From: Puffinus mauretanicus
Lineage: Eukaryota > Chordata > Aves > Procellariiformes > Procellariidae
Length of the DNA stretch: 64,000 nucleotides
Reading direction: 5' to 3'
Assembly: GCA_023333565.1 (NCBI GenBank)
Contig: JAJKFH010003493.1
Span: forward strand, 1-64,000
The notes beneath the pieces are model-generated. The model had not been told where the DNA came from. It was given only the letters and a program-made list of their open reading frames with translations, and made no database searches. Both the position numbers and the translations under genes were made by a program. Of this stretch, positions 8,949 through 22,300 are shown piece by piece; positions within the stretch are counted from its first letter, which is position 1; the number at the start of each line of letters is the position of its first letter.

Positions 8949-8974
8949 TATGAGGTATTAGAAAATACCTCATA
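8949..8974. repeat. Perfect 11-bp inverted repeat
   Basis: TATGAGGTATT (8949-8959) and AATACCTCATA (8964-8974) are exact reverse complements with a 4-base AGAA loop. The stem is too short for a microRNA precursor and has no further pairing outside it that I could see. Confidence 0.7.
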
Positions 8975-11900
8975 ACGCAGTTGATTATCATTTGATAGCA
9001 TAAAACTCAAATTCATCAGCCAAGAAACAGATCCATAGAAAAAGCACAAAATAATTTGGACCTGACTGCACAAGTCGGGTTATTGCACTGCACACTTCAG
9101 TAACGGTGGATACATCCCCCAATACGCACTCTTTTTCTATTCATTGATTTGACTAAGCATTCTGCAGGCCAGAACCAGCCAGCATACATTATACTGGTTA
9201 ATATGTCATACAATTGTATTTACCAGCTTGAAAGAAACTTCTTCATTAGACCTTTCTGCTTTTGATATCCTAAGATTTTAATTAAGCAGTGTCACAACAG
9301 GGTGTGCATTAACAGACCATTGGCACATGCCTTTGGAGCACTGTGAAGCACTGGACCAGAGACCAATTACCTTCTACCACCCAAGCAGTACAACAGAAGC
9401 CCATTAATGCACACCCTGGTGTGGCCTGTTTCAATTAAAGTATATTTGTAAAACGACGAAAGGACGGGCAGTGTTGAACCACTGAGAAAATCAGATGTTT
9501 TTAGGCTAGGAGCCCACTGATTATTCAAACTTTTAAAAATGTACACACTGAAATTCAGTAAACAAATTGCCCAGCTTACTTTGTTACACTGCATAGTAAG
9601 AAATGGGGCTATTAAGAGTTCAGAATGTTATTTCCATCTGAACGTAGAGAATGCAAGGAGGAAGCTGTGGTGTCAGCACTTCTGCTGTCTCCATTCCCCC
9701 AAAGGAGGCTCAGTTTCAAGAATTTGGCAGGGACAACATTGAGGAGAAATAGGCTCTACTCACCCCATGACAGGGTTTATCCATGAGAGGAATGGATAGA
9801 GTCCATCCAATTACGTAGCACAATTAAATTCACTAGGAACTTAATATCCTTCCTGGGTTTTTTTGCTTTTACTACAAAACCAATTTTCTACTTCCATAAA
9901 AATTACATGCATGACTTAAGTAAAAGGCATATACACACTTGGCAAAATATATTTTAACTAAATATAACTAAATATCCCATGTACATCAGGCAAGTCTTGT
10001 TTCCTCACTGGCTTTCATTTCCCTCTTCTCTCCCCACTCCTTTTCCATCTATTCATTTATGTCAGAGACTGTTTAAGGTAAGCATGGTCCCTTCTGAGAC
10101 GCTCATACAGCCCCAGATAGAATGCCTCCCACTTTTAATGGGGTGCTTTCAGCTACTCTAACGCAAGTCACAGATACATAAATATAAAACATAAACCTGT
10201 GGCCAACTAGCGGAGTATAGTTGCATGTTACAGGAGAAGAGCATAAAGCTGTATTTTTTGACCACTTCTCTCTAACTCAAGTGAGCAACAACGTCAACAA
10301 AGGCCATAACAATATGAGTTGCAGAAAGCACAAAATAAGGTGGTAAAAGTTCTTTGCTATGAGTCTCATTCAATGCCCATAGAAATCAACTTATCCTAAT
10401 AGTTTAGGATCAAACACTTTATAACTATGGTGAAACCATTGCCAAAATACAGGGCTGAATGAATCTGGCAGGAACATTAAACGTGCTGAGCCATATCCTA
10501 CCTTACTACCTACCTACCAGGGTAGGCTGAGTGATGATGGACTGGATGATAGTCTATAAATATTTGGCAACTAGAAGCATCAGAAAAAGAACTAGTTAAG
10601 TAGTAAAAGGAGGTTATAGCTAGTAAACAACTAGGAATGAAGCTAAACAAAGTGATGTTCTGGCTGAGTGTGAGACAAAGTTTTTAAAGAGAACAACTGT
10701 GGAGAAGTTCCCTGTAGGAAATTGTGGTTTTACTGGCCAGGGCATTGAAACTAGTCAAAACTCCAAGAAGTAATGTTCTATAGGGGGAAGCTGGCATTCA
10801 TAGGAGGATGAAGTGGATGGCACAGAGTTGCTTTTCCTTCTTTGTTTTCATATGTTTCTAAATGACTCATCAGCCCAGACACATAATGAAGTGAAGTCAT
10901 ATACATCAGCTACCTTCTCCCAAGTCTCAAAGGTATAGCTCAATAAATCTGCAGTACAGCTAGTTAGTTACACAGACGGCATTATAGCCTCTAGAGATTT
11001 TAACTACATTATTGCATGTAGCAATTGGATTTGCCTCCGTATTCCAGGATCTACCTGAGCTGAATTAGAAATGAAAAATGAGCAATGTGATGAAGACACA
11101 TGGCAAAATGATGAGATATTGTCCCACCTATTTTGTTTTCTTTCCTCAGGGTATGATCTAATAACTCTAAAAGCATATGTCATCTTGTGTCTAATACCCT
11201 TCTTTCTCTCTTGCTGTAATAATGGATTTTGCCAGTTCTAATTCAAAAAAAAATGTGATGTCTTCTAATCTTGAGTCACTAATTAAGTACTAAGAGAACA
11301 CAAGTTTTTCTTCTGCAGTTACCTCTTGAGCTGAATGTTGTGCATACTCTCAATTCTGTATTAACAAACTCCCAATGCAGACAATATGCTGCCAGAGTGA
11401 TGGACATCATTGAAATATTGACAATTAGATACCGACTTCTAATCAAAACTGCAAACATCAAATGAATTTCAAGCACATTTGAGCTGATGGCCCTGTTTCT
11501 CCAGCTACTAATTCTCCTGGCCTCTTATCTGTTTTTATGGAAATCTATTCTGGGATTGACAGACTCAATCTCCTTCCCATCTTTCACTTTCCTTCAAAGG
11601 AAAGATCAATCTTTCAATACCAATCATAAGATAGTCAGAGAAGATTGGTAAAGAAGCATCTAAACTTTTCACTAGAAGCAGTAAGACAAATTTCTTCTAT
11701 TTTTTCCTCTACCACATTAAACAGAATGTCTTGTAGGACTTTCAGGATCACTTATGAATCAAGTTCTATTCTTTCTTCTCTTTTCCAGATGAAATGATCC
11801 TATCATCTGCAATTTCTCTTTAGATAAGTATTCTATCAAATTATTCATCAAATAAAGTGTGTATATATATAAAAAGTATAAAGGTAATATATAAATACAC

Positions 11901-14900
11901 TGAATACACCTATGTATATAAAGAGATATAAAGGCTGTATCAATAAAAATAGATATGTATACCAAATATGTATATTATTAAATGTATTAAATGTGATTCC
12001 TAATTCAATTTCTTTTTAAGGAAGAAGCCAAGAACAGCATATTCCAGTTATGGCAAACATATTTCTGAGGAAACACAATAACCCATTTCATTCTAGCTTT
12101 CCTAGAAGCTCTGTACACTGGTATCTACTGACAAAGTATTAGTGTGAGTTTGACTCAGACTAATATCTAGATAAAAAAAGGTGTAGAGCATTAAAAATTC
12201 AACTCAGAATAATATATAGTGGAGTTTAATATTTATGTTGTATATTTTCTATTTTGTTTATAATACATTGTTGTTATGGATAAGATGTAAAACTGTACAA
12301 TTCTTATTCAAGGTTAGTAATATCTTACCCCTTATCTACCTTCAAAGAATCTTCGAGTAAATTTTTTTGCTCTCATAATAGCTTTCTATTCAGAATGAAT
12401 CAAGGTATTAGCATCTGGCTTGCAGTAAACATATCTGATTGAACACTGCATGTACAACTTTCCATGAAGACTCAGTTGAACATTTGAGGATAACTACTTC
12501 ATTCATATTGTTCTGTTTGCTTTCTGCAAAGTTTCATATGATTGAGAGTTGTTACCATAGGGAAAGCAAGTAAAATATTCCGCAAAAGAGAACTAAGTGT
12601 GCTTTCCATAAGCATTTGTGTGCATAACACGAAGAAAAGATAATAAAATTTGCATCAAGTCATATCATGTTTAAAATACTACAATTATTTTAGAGATGGG
12701 GAGACTGTTGGAGTGATTCTATTTCCTAAAACTTTCAAAATTAGACAAGAGAAATAAAGCATAAGTTAATCACATAAATGGCCTTTTCCAGTATGACCTA
12801 GGTTAACCCTTTGAATCTCTCCTAACAAAAGTCAGTTGCTAACAGCCAAAATGAACGGGTGTTAATCTTTGTTGTTAATAACCGTTTTTCAAGACAATGC
12901 AAGATAAAAGTTGAATTAGTTCTTTATGGTTCAAAGACTACCTGGTAGAAGTTAATAACACATATAGTGATCTAACGGCCCTCCTGGCAGAAAGAGGGCA
13001 TAAGGACTTTATTGGTATAAGGGTATTACTTTACCAGCCCTATAGAAGAAAATTATTCTTCTATCAGGAATGTCTTTTCTCACCTGCTAATAATTGATTA
13101 CTTGCTTTAAGTCAGCAGGTTACTGCTGCACTGCAGCCACATGAAGTTGAAGCCATTATGCCAACAAATACGGGAAGTTTTTTAAGTTCAAATATTACCT
13201 GTTGTTAAAAGTTTATTTAAAGTATAAGGAAAAATAAAGAGTTCCTCTATTATTTTCCATGTATTGTGTTGACAGCATTGTTACAGCTCATGAAAATTTT
13301 GTAGGTTTCAACTACTAGCTCATGATTTTATTTTGTCCTGACTCTTCACTGGTTTTTTGCACATTCTACTAAAAAGGCAGGGAGCGCTAGATTTCCATGT
13401 GTGTTTTTAAACAGCAGCTCATGGGGCTGATCACTAGTTGGATTGATTTATGTTTTAATTTTATGGATGATATCACACAATTATCTCCAGATGGAATAAT
13501 CAGGATGAAGCATTGCCAAAGAACATTAGACACTGAAGAACTCAGCCAATGCAATCCATTCAGTACTGTAATTATTTTTGTTTTGGCTTCAGACATTTGT
13601 ACAGAGGCACAAACTCATTCTGGTAGGGCCTTGTTCAGTATCTATTTAAGGCTTCCATAGATGACAAGAGACACTGGCTCAACACCCTTCAACCTTCCAT
13701 TCCCTCCACACTTTCACCTATGGAATATCTCAGAGATCTCTTCATTGTATTTCCTTTCTCTTCTCCTTCTCTCTTTTAGCCTCAACCCCTGCTCTCCCCC
13801 CACCCCCCTTTTTTTTTCCTTCCCAGCACTTTGCAGCTGCTATTTGGACCCATCATTTGTGGTTTATTAAGCACAGACAAATGAAATCAAAGTTGTTCAG
13901 CCTGGGTAAACCAGAAAAATATTAATTCCTATAACAATCTATATAGTACTGACTTGTATTCATTTATTGGATGAGCGAATGATAACAAGACTGATCACTT
14001 CAGGTTTCTTGGTGTTGAACTCAACCAAATATTTTTTCCTAGATTAAATACGACAAGTCAAAGGGATAGACAAATTTCTCTTTTTTTTCCTGGGAAAACA
14101 AACACACACTGTCTTGCTGAACAAGCTCTGTTTTACTGAGCATCCAACATTTTAAGGCATACAATTAGTTTTCTAGGAGTGGATTTTCAAAAGGTCCTGC
14201 CTCAGCTAAGAGAACAGACCCCATTCCAAACCCTCAAACTACACTTAGAAACTTAAATAAAACCAAAAAATTGATTTTGAAATGTAAGTATACTGTTTTG
14301 GCTATAGTGCCTACTGCAGAACCCAAACAAGCACCATGGAGGAACACAGCAGATGCTCCTCTTAGGACATGTCTACATGGCTAAATGCACTGCCATAGAA
14401 CTAATCAGCTAACTTGGGAATTGGAAGCAGTGTCATGACACCAGTGCAGCTTGCTGAAAAATAGACATAATTACTGTGCATTCAGAGCTGTACCAGTGTA
14501 TTTATAATGCTTTCAGGACACACGTGTTTCATCATGGAGCTATAATTCTTCTTGTAGACCCACCTGGAAGTAAATCAAATATCTTCTACAAATAAATCTG
14601 ACCTGCCAATAGATCTGAATGAGTTACTTTCTCTTCATCATTTCCTCATATTACGTTAAGTATGTTTGTTTATTATTACATATTTATACCTGGCTGAACG
14701 AGGCATGACAATCTATACAGGGTAATAATGTATAGAGTTCTACTTGCTTTTGTTCTGGAATCAATGAATGAATTTTTCAGGCTTCAAGAGCCTGAGCCAA
14801 AATTCCTGAGTTTCACAGCTTTCTACTAGGTTTTGGATCAGCGGCATAGGTTGTAACTGACATTTATTCTTAGTTGAATAGCATGTTCTCTTTCTTCCTA

Positions 14901-17796
14901 CAAATATAAACATATAAAGGTTTTGGGGCAGGGCAGCATGTTTGCTTATTTCAACTGATTTCTGAAAATGCAAATGGAATACTGCTTTGACGGTCTTGTG
15001 TCATGTCTTTAATATAATTTCATTAACCTCCATTGTAGATTTCTCTTCGCTTTTTCTGAGAGATTCTTTGCAGAATATCATTGATCTAAATATAATTAGG
15101 AAGCATTAGGAAAACAAACAAACAGACAAACATTTGAGAGAAGCCACTATGTTCTTCTCACTAAGCGTTCAAAAAATTCAGATAGCTGTAATGATCATTT
15201 CCTTACAAAATTCATAAGATGTTCTGTCAATAATCATACAAAAAATGCCACTTGCCCCTCATTTCATAGAAAAGTATTTTACACTTTATGGTTTTTAGCC
15301 ATAACCTAAGAACCTAGGATATGAGTTTACAGCTTATGAGCTACTCCATGATAAGTGCCCCTCTGTATGATACAGTAAACAGGAGGCAATCTGTGGTGGC
15401 TTATCCTTTAACACAACAGCAGTAAGCTATCGCAGAGGGTAGAAGTATCCTCTAAAGCAGTTGTCACAGATTAGCTAATGCTGTGTAAATTCCCTGAGCT
15501 CGCACTAAACAAGCAAGAGGTAATGTAGCCTCTTGGTAACTTGCCCTATTTCACCATACCACTTGGGTGACTTGTCAATCCCTACAAGTAACTTGGCAGG
15601 ATAAATCCCATTTAAAAGCCCACTGTGTCCCATTGCAACACACACACATAGCATAAGAAAAGAAAACAGAAAGCTGGCATCTGAAGCACAGAGACACCAT
15701 AGGCTAAATTGTGATACCTTTCTCACCAGAAACTTCATGCTGAGTTCAAAAAGTTCTTGCTGAATAAGGTGCTTGCTCTAGCCACAATACAAGCAGACAT
15801 GCTGACAAGACGGCGAGTGAATTTATTGGACGCATATTTAACTTGAGCTAATAAATCTTCTTGGAACCTCCTGCGTGGTATAGAGATGTTCAGGTGGCAC
15901 TTCATAAGCCTGGCTGGCTCTAAACTGCCTCTGTGCAGTCCCAGTCCTTGTGGGAAATAGGAACGTAGTGCTGAAGCTTCCTGATGACTCCGCAAAACCA
16001 GCCTGAGTCTTTAGGGCTATTAGTTTGTGTTCTGCAGACACAGTGCGGCTAAACTGCTCACAGACCCAAGCTGGCTGGGAAGGCAGTACAGCTGTCTCTT
16101 TCTGGCATTGGGCCTAAACTAATAAGTCTGGGCAGCCCAATGCTAGCTTGGTAAGGGGAAAGCTCAAGTATCTCTGCTGCCATGGTATGATTAAACCTCA
16201 AACTGGTTAAAGCACCCACAGATAACTGAGTGTTGATCGCACGTAAGTTCAAAATCACACAGAAAACATGTGGTAGAGCCAAGGGCTATATCTACGCCTC
16301 TTGCATTTTAATCCTGTGTCTACAAGAAACAGTGTACAAGACTGTTTCCCGTTACCACAAAGAGGTATATTTTCAGCAGCGTGCCAGTAGATATAAGGTT
16401 GCTTCTCAACCCAGATTTGTTAGTGTATGATAAAAATCATAATTAACAGAAGACATCTATGACTGTGCCTAGGTTGTTAAATAAAAAAAAAATATACACA
16501 ACCAAAAAAATTAAAATTAGAAATAAAATAGAAAGAGCCAGGGACTATTCCTTACACCTGATAAGTGGAGCACAGCCACCCTGCTTATATGTAGTCCCCC
16601 TGTGGTAAACTGCTTATGTGCAAACTACACAGTATTTCTTCCCAAGTCCCCTCCAGTGCCTCCATGGCCCTAAGACATAATTACCAGTTAGCGGTTTTAT
16701 TTCAGACTCTTCCGACTGACCGATGTGATTACTGACTGTGCTGTAAGCTATCAGAGTTTGTGGCATGAAGCAGAAGTTGTGTGTTGCATGAGCACATTAT
16801 GAGGGTGCTTGAAGGGGTAAAGTCTGCTGGGATCATGTTGACAGATCGTATAGGAAAACACAACCAGCAGCTTTATCCACTGAGCTTTCCAGGGGCAGTC
16901 CCTTGAGTGTGCTCTCTCACAGAGTTGTAGCCATGCAGTGACTTAGAGAGCCAAATTGTGTGGCCCAGAACAGAGTCAGGGTGGGGAGGGGTGCAGGGAG
17001 GGCACTAATAATGACAATCCAGGATCCAGGGCTTGGACATTGTCCCCTTTTATTGAACAGTGTACGTGCACCTTGATGTTCCCAAACTCAATTGGTTTCA
17101 AAAAGAGATATTTATATTTAGAAGTTATTTATGTATTCTGGGAGTGATGATGGACAGAACTTGTGCATACTGTCTACTCAGTACATATTTCTTTGCCATG
17201 TAAATAAAATAGCCTTTCATTGAGAAGCTTGCTAAAGTTGATTTCATTTTTCATCCCAGGAGTGTGCTTAGTGTTAAGAGAACTGTGCTAGGAAGAGACT
17301 ATAACTATTTCTTTCTCCCTGCCCCCTCCCCCAGTTATTAAAACAAAATACAACATTGATGGTGAGGAAAATAACGTGAGGGAAAAAAAAAAACCCCACA
17401 ACAATCAAAACATGTATGTGAACTTTGTTGGAAAAAGGAAATATATCCACCACTGTATTGTGATAACAGATCCCAATGTATTTGTTTAACACACACAATG
17501 AGTTTGTACAGTACAACGACTGAAAATGAGAGAAGTCACCTTTGCTTCCTCTTAATTATTATCAAAGATTGTGCAATGAGTTTGAAAAATTCCATTACTG
17601 GCTTGTGACTTTATTATTTGCAGCAAAAAGAAACCGTGCTAATAAAGATAACAAAGGCCAAGGAAATGCAAAAGCATTCAGCATGCATGGGTAGCAGGAT
17701 AGAAATCAAAATGCAGCACCAACTTACAACATCCTGCCTGACCTCTCGGTGAAAGTCAGTGACATTCTCCTCTGCATTCATGGACCTTCATTTCAG

Positions 17797-17880
17797 AGGA
17801 ACACAACTGTAGAAGGAATGCATGGGTAGTCAAAATAACATTAGGAACACAACTATAGAAGGAATGCATGTATAGTAGAA
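17797..17880. repeat. 46-bp tandem duplication, two copies
   Basis: A unit starting AGGAACACAACT at 17797 recurs at 17843, giving a period of 46 bases. The second copy matches the first for about 34 bases with a few substitutions and then diverges. It is a local duplication with no sign of coding. Confidence 0.8.
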
Positions 17881-18919
17881 GTAAGATTACAATAAACTCA
17901 GCTAGCCCCCTTTGATTCCCCGATGAGGGCAGAACTAGCTACATTGATATATTCTAAGAAATTTGAGCTCCATCTTGTGCTGCGTTTGATGGACCATATT
18001 CTTAAGCACTAATGAAATACTAAAACCAGTGGTACAAATAGCTGCAGCAAAAAGGTAGGGTAGACATGTCCAGTACTTGGGGGGGGGCAGAGGGTACTGG
18101 TAATGGCTAAAATGGTTTCATCACCAGTAGTCTGCTCCATTACCAAAGCAATGTGCCACTTTTCCTACTCTATGGAGTCACGATGTAAACAATAGCTTGT
18201 GGATTATGCTAGTTCATAAAAAACAGCATGAATCTTTTGTATTCTACCTCCTCTGGTGTTATTTAAGGTTTTCAGTACCAACTTCAGACAACATGACTAA
18301 ATAAAATTCATTCTGGAAAAGCACTTTGAAGTGTTCCTGGAACTCAAATATGCAACAGACGCAATGGTGCAGTCACGTAGCTACTATTGAAGGACTTACA
18401 GACCAACACAGCTAGCCTATTGGCAGCCTGCAGCTCTCTAACTTATCACTCTCAAGCCCTTAAAATAAGGCATTGCATTGTAACACTTTGCTAAATCTGG
18501 GTCTCAGAAAACAAAATATCATGAACTAGGGCAGAAACCTCATGGGTTATCTCAACCACTGGTTACAAGCTCAGATAAACTCATCTCCTGGTTTTGAGGT
18601 TGATAGTTAACCAAGATCTTCATATACATCCTATTCTTTATGCAGATCTCCTTATCAGTTTGGAGGATGTTTAAATTCCTCACATGCTTTAAATGACCAC
18701 AGTATTCTTTGCATGGAATTGGCAATTATTAGAAGTCCAGTGAAACATGCTTATGAAAGAAATGTAATTTAAAAAAACTCACCAAAGACAATCTTTGATC
18801 GAGTATGAGATGTGGGCTAAAATACATAGGTTGGTCTAGAGCAAAGGAGAAGCTGGGGAATTGTAATAGGTAATAAATATATTCTGAAGCCAGAACATGG
18901 CATCACTTCTTCTAGTGCA

Positions 18920-19312
18920 CTGTATGCAGTGCTGGTGAAATTTGTCTGGTGCACTCTGTTCAGTTTTGGGCATAGCAAATTGGAGAAGGGCAGAAAATAT
19001 CAACAAGAATGTTACGAGTGCTACAAAGCTAACCAGTGAAAAAAGCAGATTGATTTGGTGAAGAACTCTTCTCTGGAAAGAAGAGAATAAGAGGATGTAT
19101 AGCTGAAAATACACATTACAACAGTCTTCCAGTATACAAAAGGGAAAAAAATCAAATGCTACTGTGGGTAGCCAAAGAAAAATTCTGAGCTGCTGAGTGT
19201 AATCAAGAATTAGATAGCTCCAAGTAGGGCTGCTAGGCATACTCGTCTTGCATCAGGGCAGAGGAATTTCTCATACGCACTTTCTGAAGTCCCTCCTAAC
19301 CCTATACTCCTA
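18920..19312 (+). mobile_element. Old CR1 LINE 3' fragment
   Basis: The segment follows the wording of older sauropsid CR1 copies: CACTCTGTTCAGTTTTGGGC near 18952-18971, then TCTGGAAAGAAGAGAATAAG (about 19072), TTACAACAGTCTTCCAGTAT (about 19115) and a 3' end like CTGAAGTCCCTCCTAACCCT (about 19284). Internal parts are shortened and heavily substituted, and no octamer tail remains, so the insertion is old. The 5' limit is approximate. Confidence 0.75.
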
Positions 19313-22300
19313 AACTTACATCAAAAATTATTTGTACATTGACGAAGAAGGTTTTTGATACAGTGCTCATATAAATACGCTCAAAGCTGAACAGCCCTAC
19401 ACTGACTCTCTTCAGTGCCTTTTAGATGTTTGTGCTAGGACTCCACGGGAGTTTAGGCACACAAACGCTTCCATGCTTCAAATTATATGTTTACCAGAAA
19501 GCATGAATCTTGATCTAACTATGGTGTTTATAAAAATTGTGTTTCTGGTTTGCATTTCTGTTTTGCTTATCCTGGTAACAGCATATAAGGTACAGCATTA
19601 CACTTCTAGCAGGTGGTGGGAGTTTGGTGCACTAGCAAGGATTTTGACACTCCAGCGCAAACACCAGCAAAGGTCAAAACCTGGTTTAATAAAATACATT
19701 GTTTAAGGAAGCAATGCCTCCTTTTTTAATGACTTCTATTATTTTTTTTTTAAAGACAGATTGCCCAATTCCTGTACATTAGGGTTACTCCTAAAAAACC
19801 TGCTAATGAGATATCCATGTGTCATAAGGCACATGCATAAACCAGTCTGGCATCATTGATGTGTGACTGGCCTCACTACTTGCTCCAATTCTAGGAAATC
19901 TCCCATTGAATAGTGAAATGAAAAGGTAGCCAAAGGGAGAAGTGAAAGTGGCATTTGCGATGCACTTCTTCAGCTTGTCTTGAACTTTATGGACACTAAG
20001 TCATTCTTTGGTGTGTAGGTATGAACTGCGTAACACAAACATGATCTCCTAGAAAATAACCTCCAATATTTATCTTTTGTAAAGCTCAATTCCAGATCGC
20101 CTTTTCACCTAGGGCTAAACCAAATCTGCATGGTCTGCACTGACTTAATCTCTGTCACCCAGCCAGGAAAGGCAGTCTTTTGACTTGCTAGTTGAAGGAA
20201 TGAGAAATATCCTCTTCCTATGGCCCTCAGCTTGGCTAATTATTGAAGGGAAAGGCACCAGAAGGGGAAGGTGGAACATGAAATCTTCTGTCATAGGGTT
20301 TTTAATTAATTTACACCCCCTTCTTAAATTAAACAATTCCATCACTAATGCCAGCTTTGAGATTGCAGTAAAATACTTTGTGGGGCCCAAAGTAGGTAAG
20401 TACTTCAAAAAAAAAAAAAACCCCTCACAATAAAGAGTCTCGTGAACAGAACAATAAACTACTGTCAACTGCTGCACGGCAAGCCCTGTGGTAGCTGTTT
20501 GTTGTGAGGAGAGGATATTTCATCTAAGAAATTAATCTCTCCTTAAAGGCAAGCCTCACTTCCAGTAAAGATAGAGGCAAAATCTGAAACAGATTCACCA
20601 CAGCTAGAATTTTACACCCACCTGTTGGGAACATAAAGTCTGGCCAGCTCTGCACTGGCACTGCCCCAATTACTGTAGTAGCACAAAATATATAGCCCTC
20701 TACCCTAGTTCACCCGGACGATGCATGCAGAATAGGAAATGCTTGCAAGGGTAATTTAATCTATCTGGCCTGTGTAAGGCTCTCTTGATAATCTTGGATG
20801 CCATGCCATGTCTGAATAAATGAGAAGTATGCCTCTGTTTTCTTAATTGAAACTGAGTTCGTTGCACAGACTTCCATTACCAGGCCATTCCCCTGAGATT
20901 CTGCTCAATCCAGGTGATGACAGCATTGCCAGTGTTGAAGTTTATTTCTGTGCAATCTTGCATAACATTGCCCTGTTGGGAAAGAGCCCCCACAAGGGCT
21001 TGAAAAAGTAACCAGTCTGGATAAAGAAAGCAAGCAGGCTTCAAAATCTGAATTCTGACTGCCTACTGCCAGCCAGTCTGAAACACTGCCCGATTGTCCA
21101 GGGTAGCCTGCAATCATGTGGGAATATAAAGCTACACTTGTAATCTAGACAAGCGAATTGGCTGCTATTTCCCACACAATGATACGGATTTAGCTGGAAT
21201 GGTCTCCACTGCAAACACAACTGAGGTAGAAACCTTTAACGCTATTAGCCAACAGCCTGGATTTTGGTGTTTTTTTTTTTTTTTCTCCTTTTAAATGGAC
21301 AAGTACCAAAAGACTGAACTGAAAATGCAGACATTTAAAATTGGGCACGTGCCTATTAATATTCAAAGTACATCCATCTGAACCTCAATTTGAAAAGGAT
21401 GACCAATAATTAGTTCCTCTCTGCAGAACCTAAGATATGGTAGTCCCTGTTCTGATCACCTACTTAAAATGCTAGCTAAGTTTCTCTTATCTCCCACCAC
21501 ACTTTTTGCAACAGGTCTTCCTCCAACCTAGATAAATACAACCTTGCCCTACCCTTACCCTTTCAAAGATCATTTTCTTAGCTCATCTTTCTGTTCATCT
21601 CATGTTCCATATCTTCTTTAATTCCTCCCCTGGTTTTCTTACTCCACTGAATCCAATCCAAGCTGCTTCTCTTCATTTTTTACACGCATCACAGTGTAAC
21701 TTCAACCTATCTGTCACTCACAGTGGAAATGCTTTTACCTCACTGTCCATACCTGTCATCCTTGCCTTCATTTGCATTTGGTATTGGTTATCTAAGATGC
21801 AACACTAAATAAATTGGTGCAGAAACTAGATTTTAGCATCTGGAAGTATGAGATTTTATTCCATAACAAAAACTATCAGGCACTACAGTGATATAAATTA
21901 TAAGAGATAGCACTGATCTAACACACTAAAACAATCTCCAATAGTCTTCTACTGGCCACTGAGTTTAATTTGTTTGTTACTAAATAAATAGGATTGAGCT
22001 TACTTAAGTCAATAATATATTTAATATTTATCATTTTCAGCCACTCCAGTTCTTCTCAGCTAACCTCACTGTTGGTATTTATATAGTCATTATCAGTGTA
22101 GCACGTAAGCCTGGCAAAAACATTTTCCTGGAAAAGCTAGTTTGCCGTTTTATTATAGGTGTGATCAAGAACACATCTCTGAAAGCGATATACATCAGTT
22201 ATTGATTATACTTAAGATTCAATCTTCATTTGCAACTTTAAGGACTGCCATCATATTCTTTAATGATTTACATTTTTGAAGAATGAGATCTTTTAGCTAA

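Larger units (their letters stand above)
6121..18919. other. AT-rich non-coding DNA, no gene seen
   Basis: Apparently intergenic DNA flanking the provirus. Open frames are all short and without recognisable protein features. Visible details are a T11 run (7249-7259), a perfect 11-bp hairpin (8949-8974), a strongly AT-rich stretch with TATA/TGTA words (about 11855-11985), a pyrimidine tract with C runs (about 13735-13822) and a 46-bp tandem duplication at 17797. Part of 14361-14500 vaguely resembles ancient sauropsid repeats but is too diverged to name. Confidence 0.6.

Noticed and set aside
14361..14500. Possible ancient repeat (ACATGTCTACATGGCTA)
   Set aside because: Only one short word recalls turtle/crocodile repeats; the rest cannot be aligned by eye.
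16240..16290. MIR-like words (ATCACACAG, GTAGAGCCAAG)
   Set aside because: Too short and without the neighbouring conserved words.
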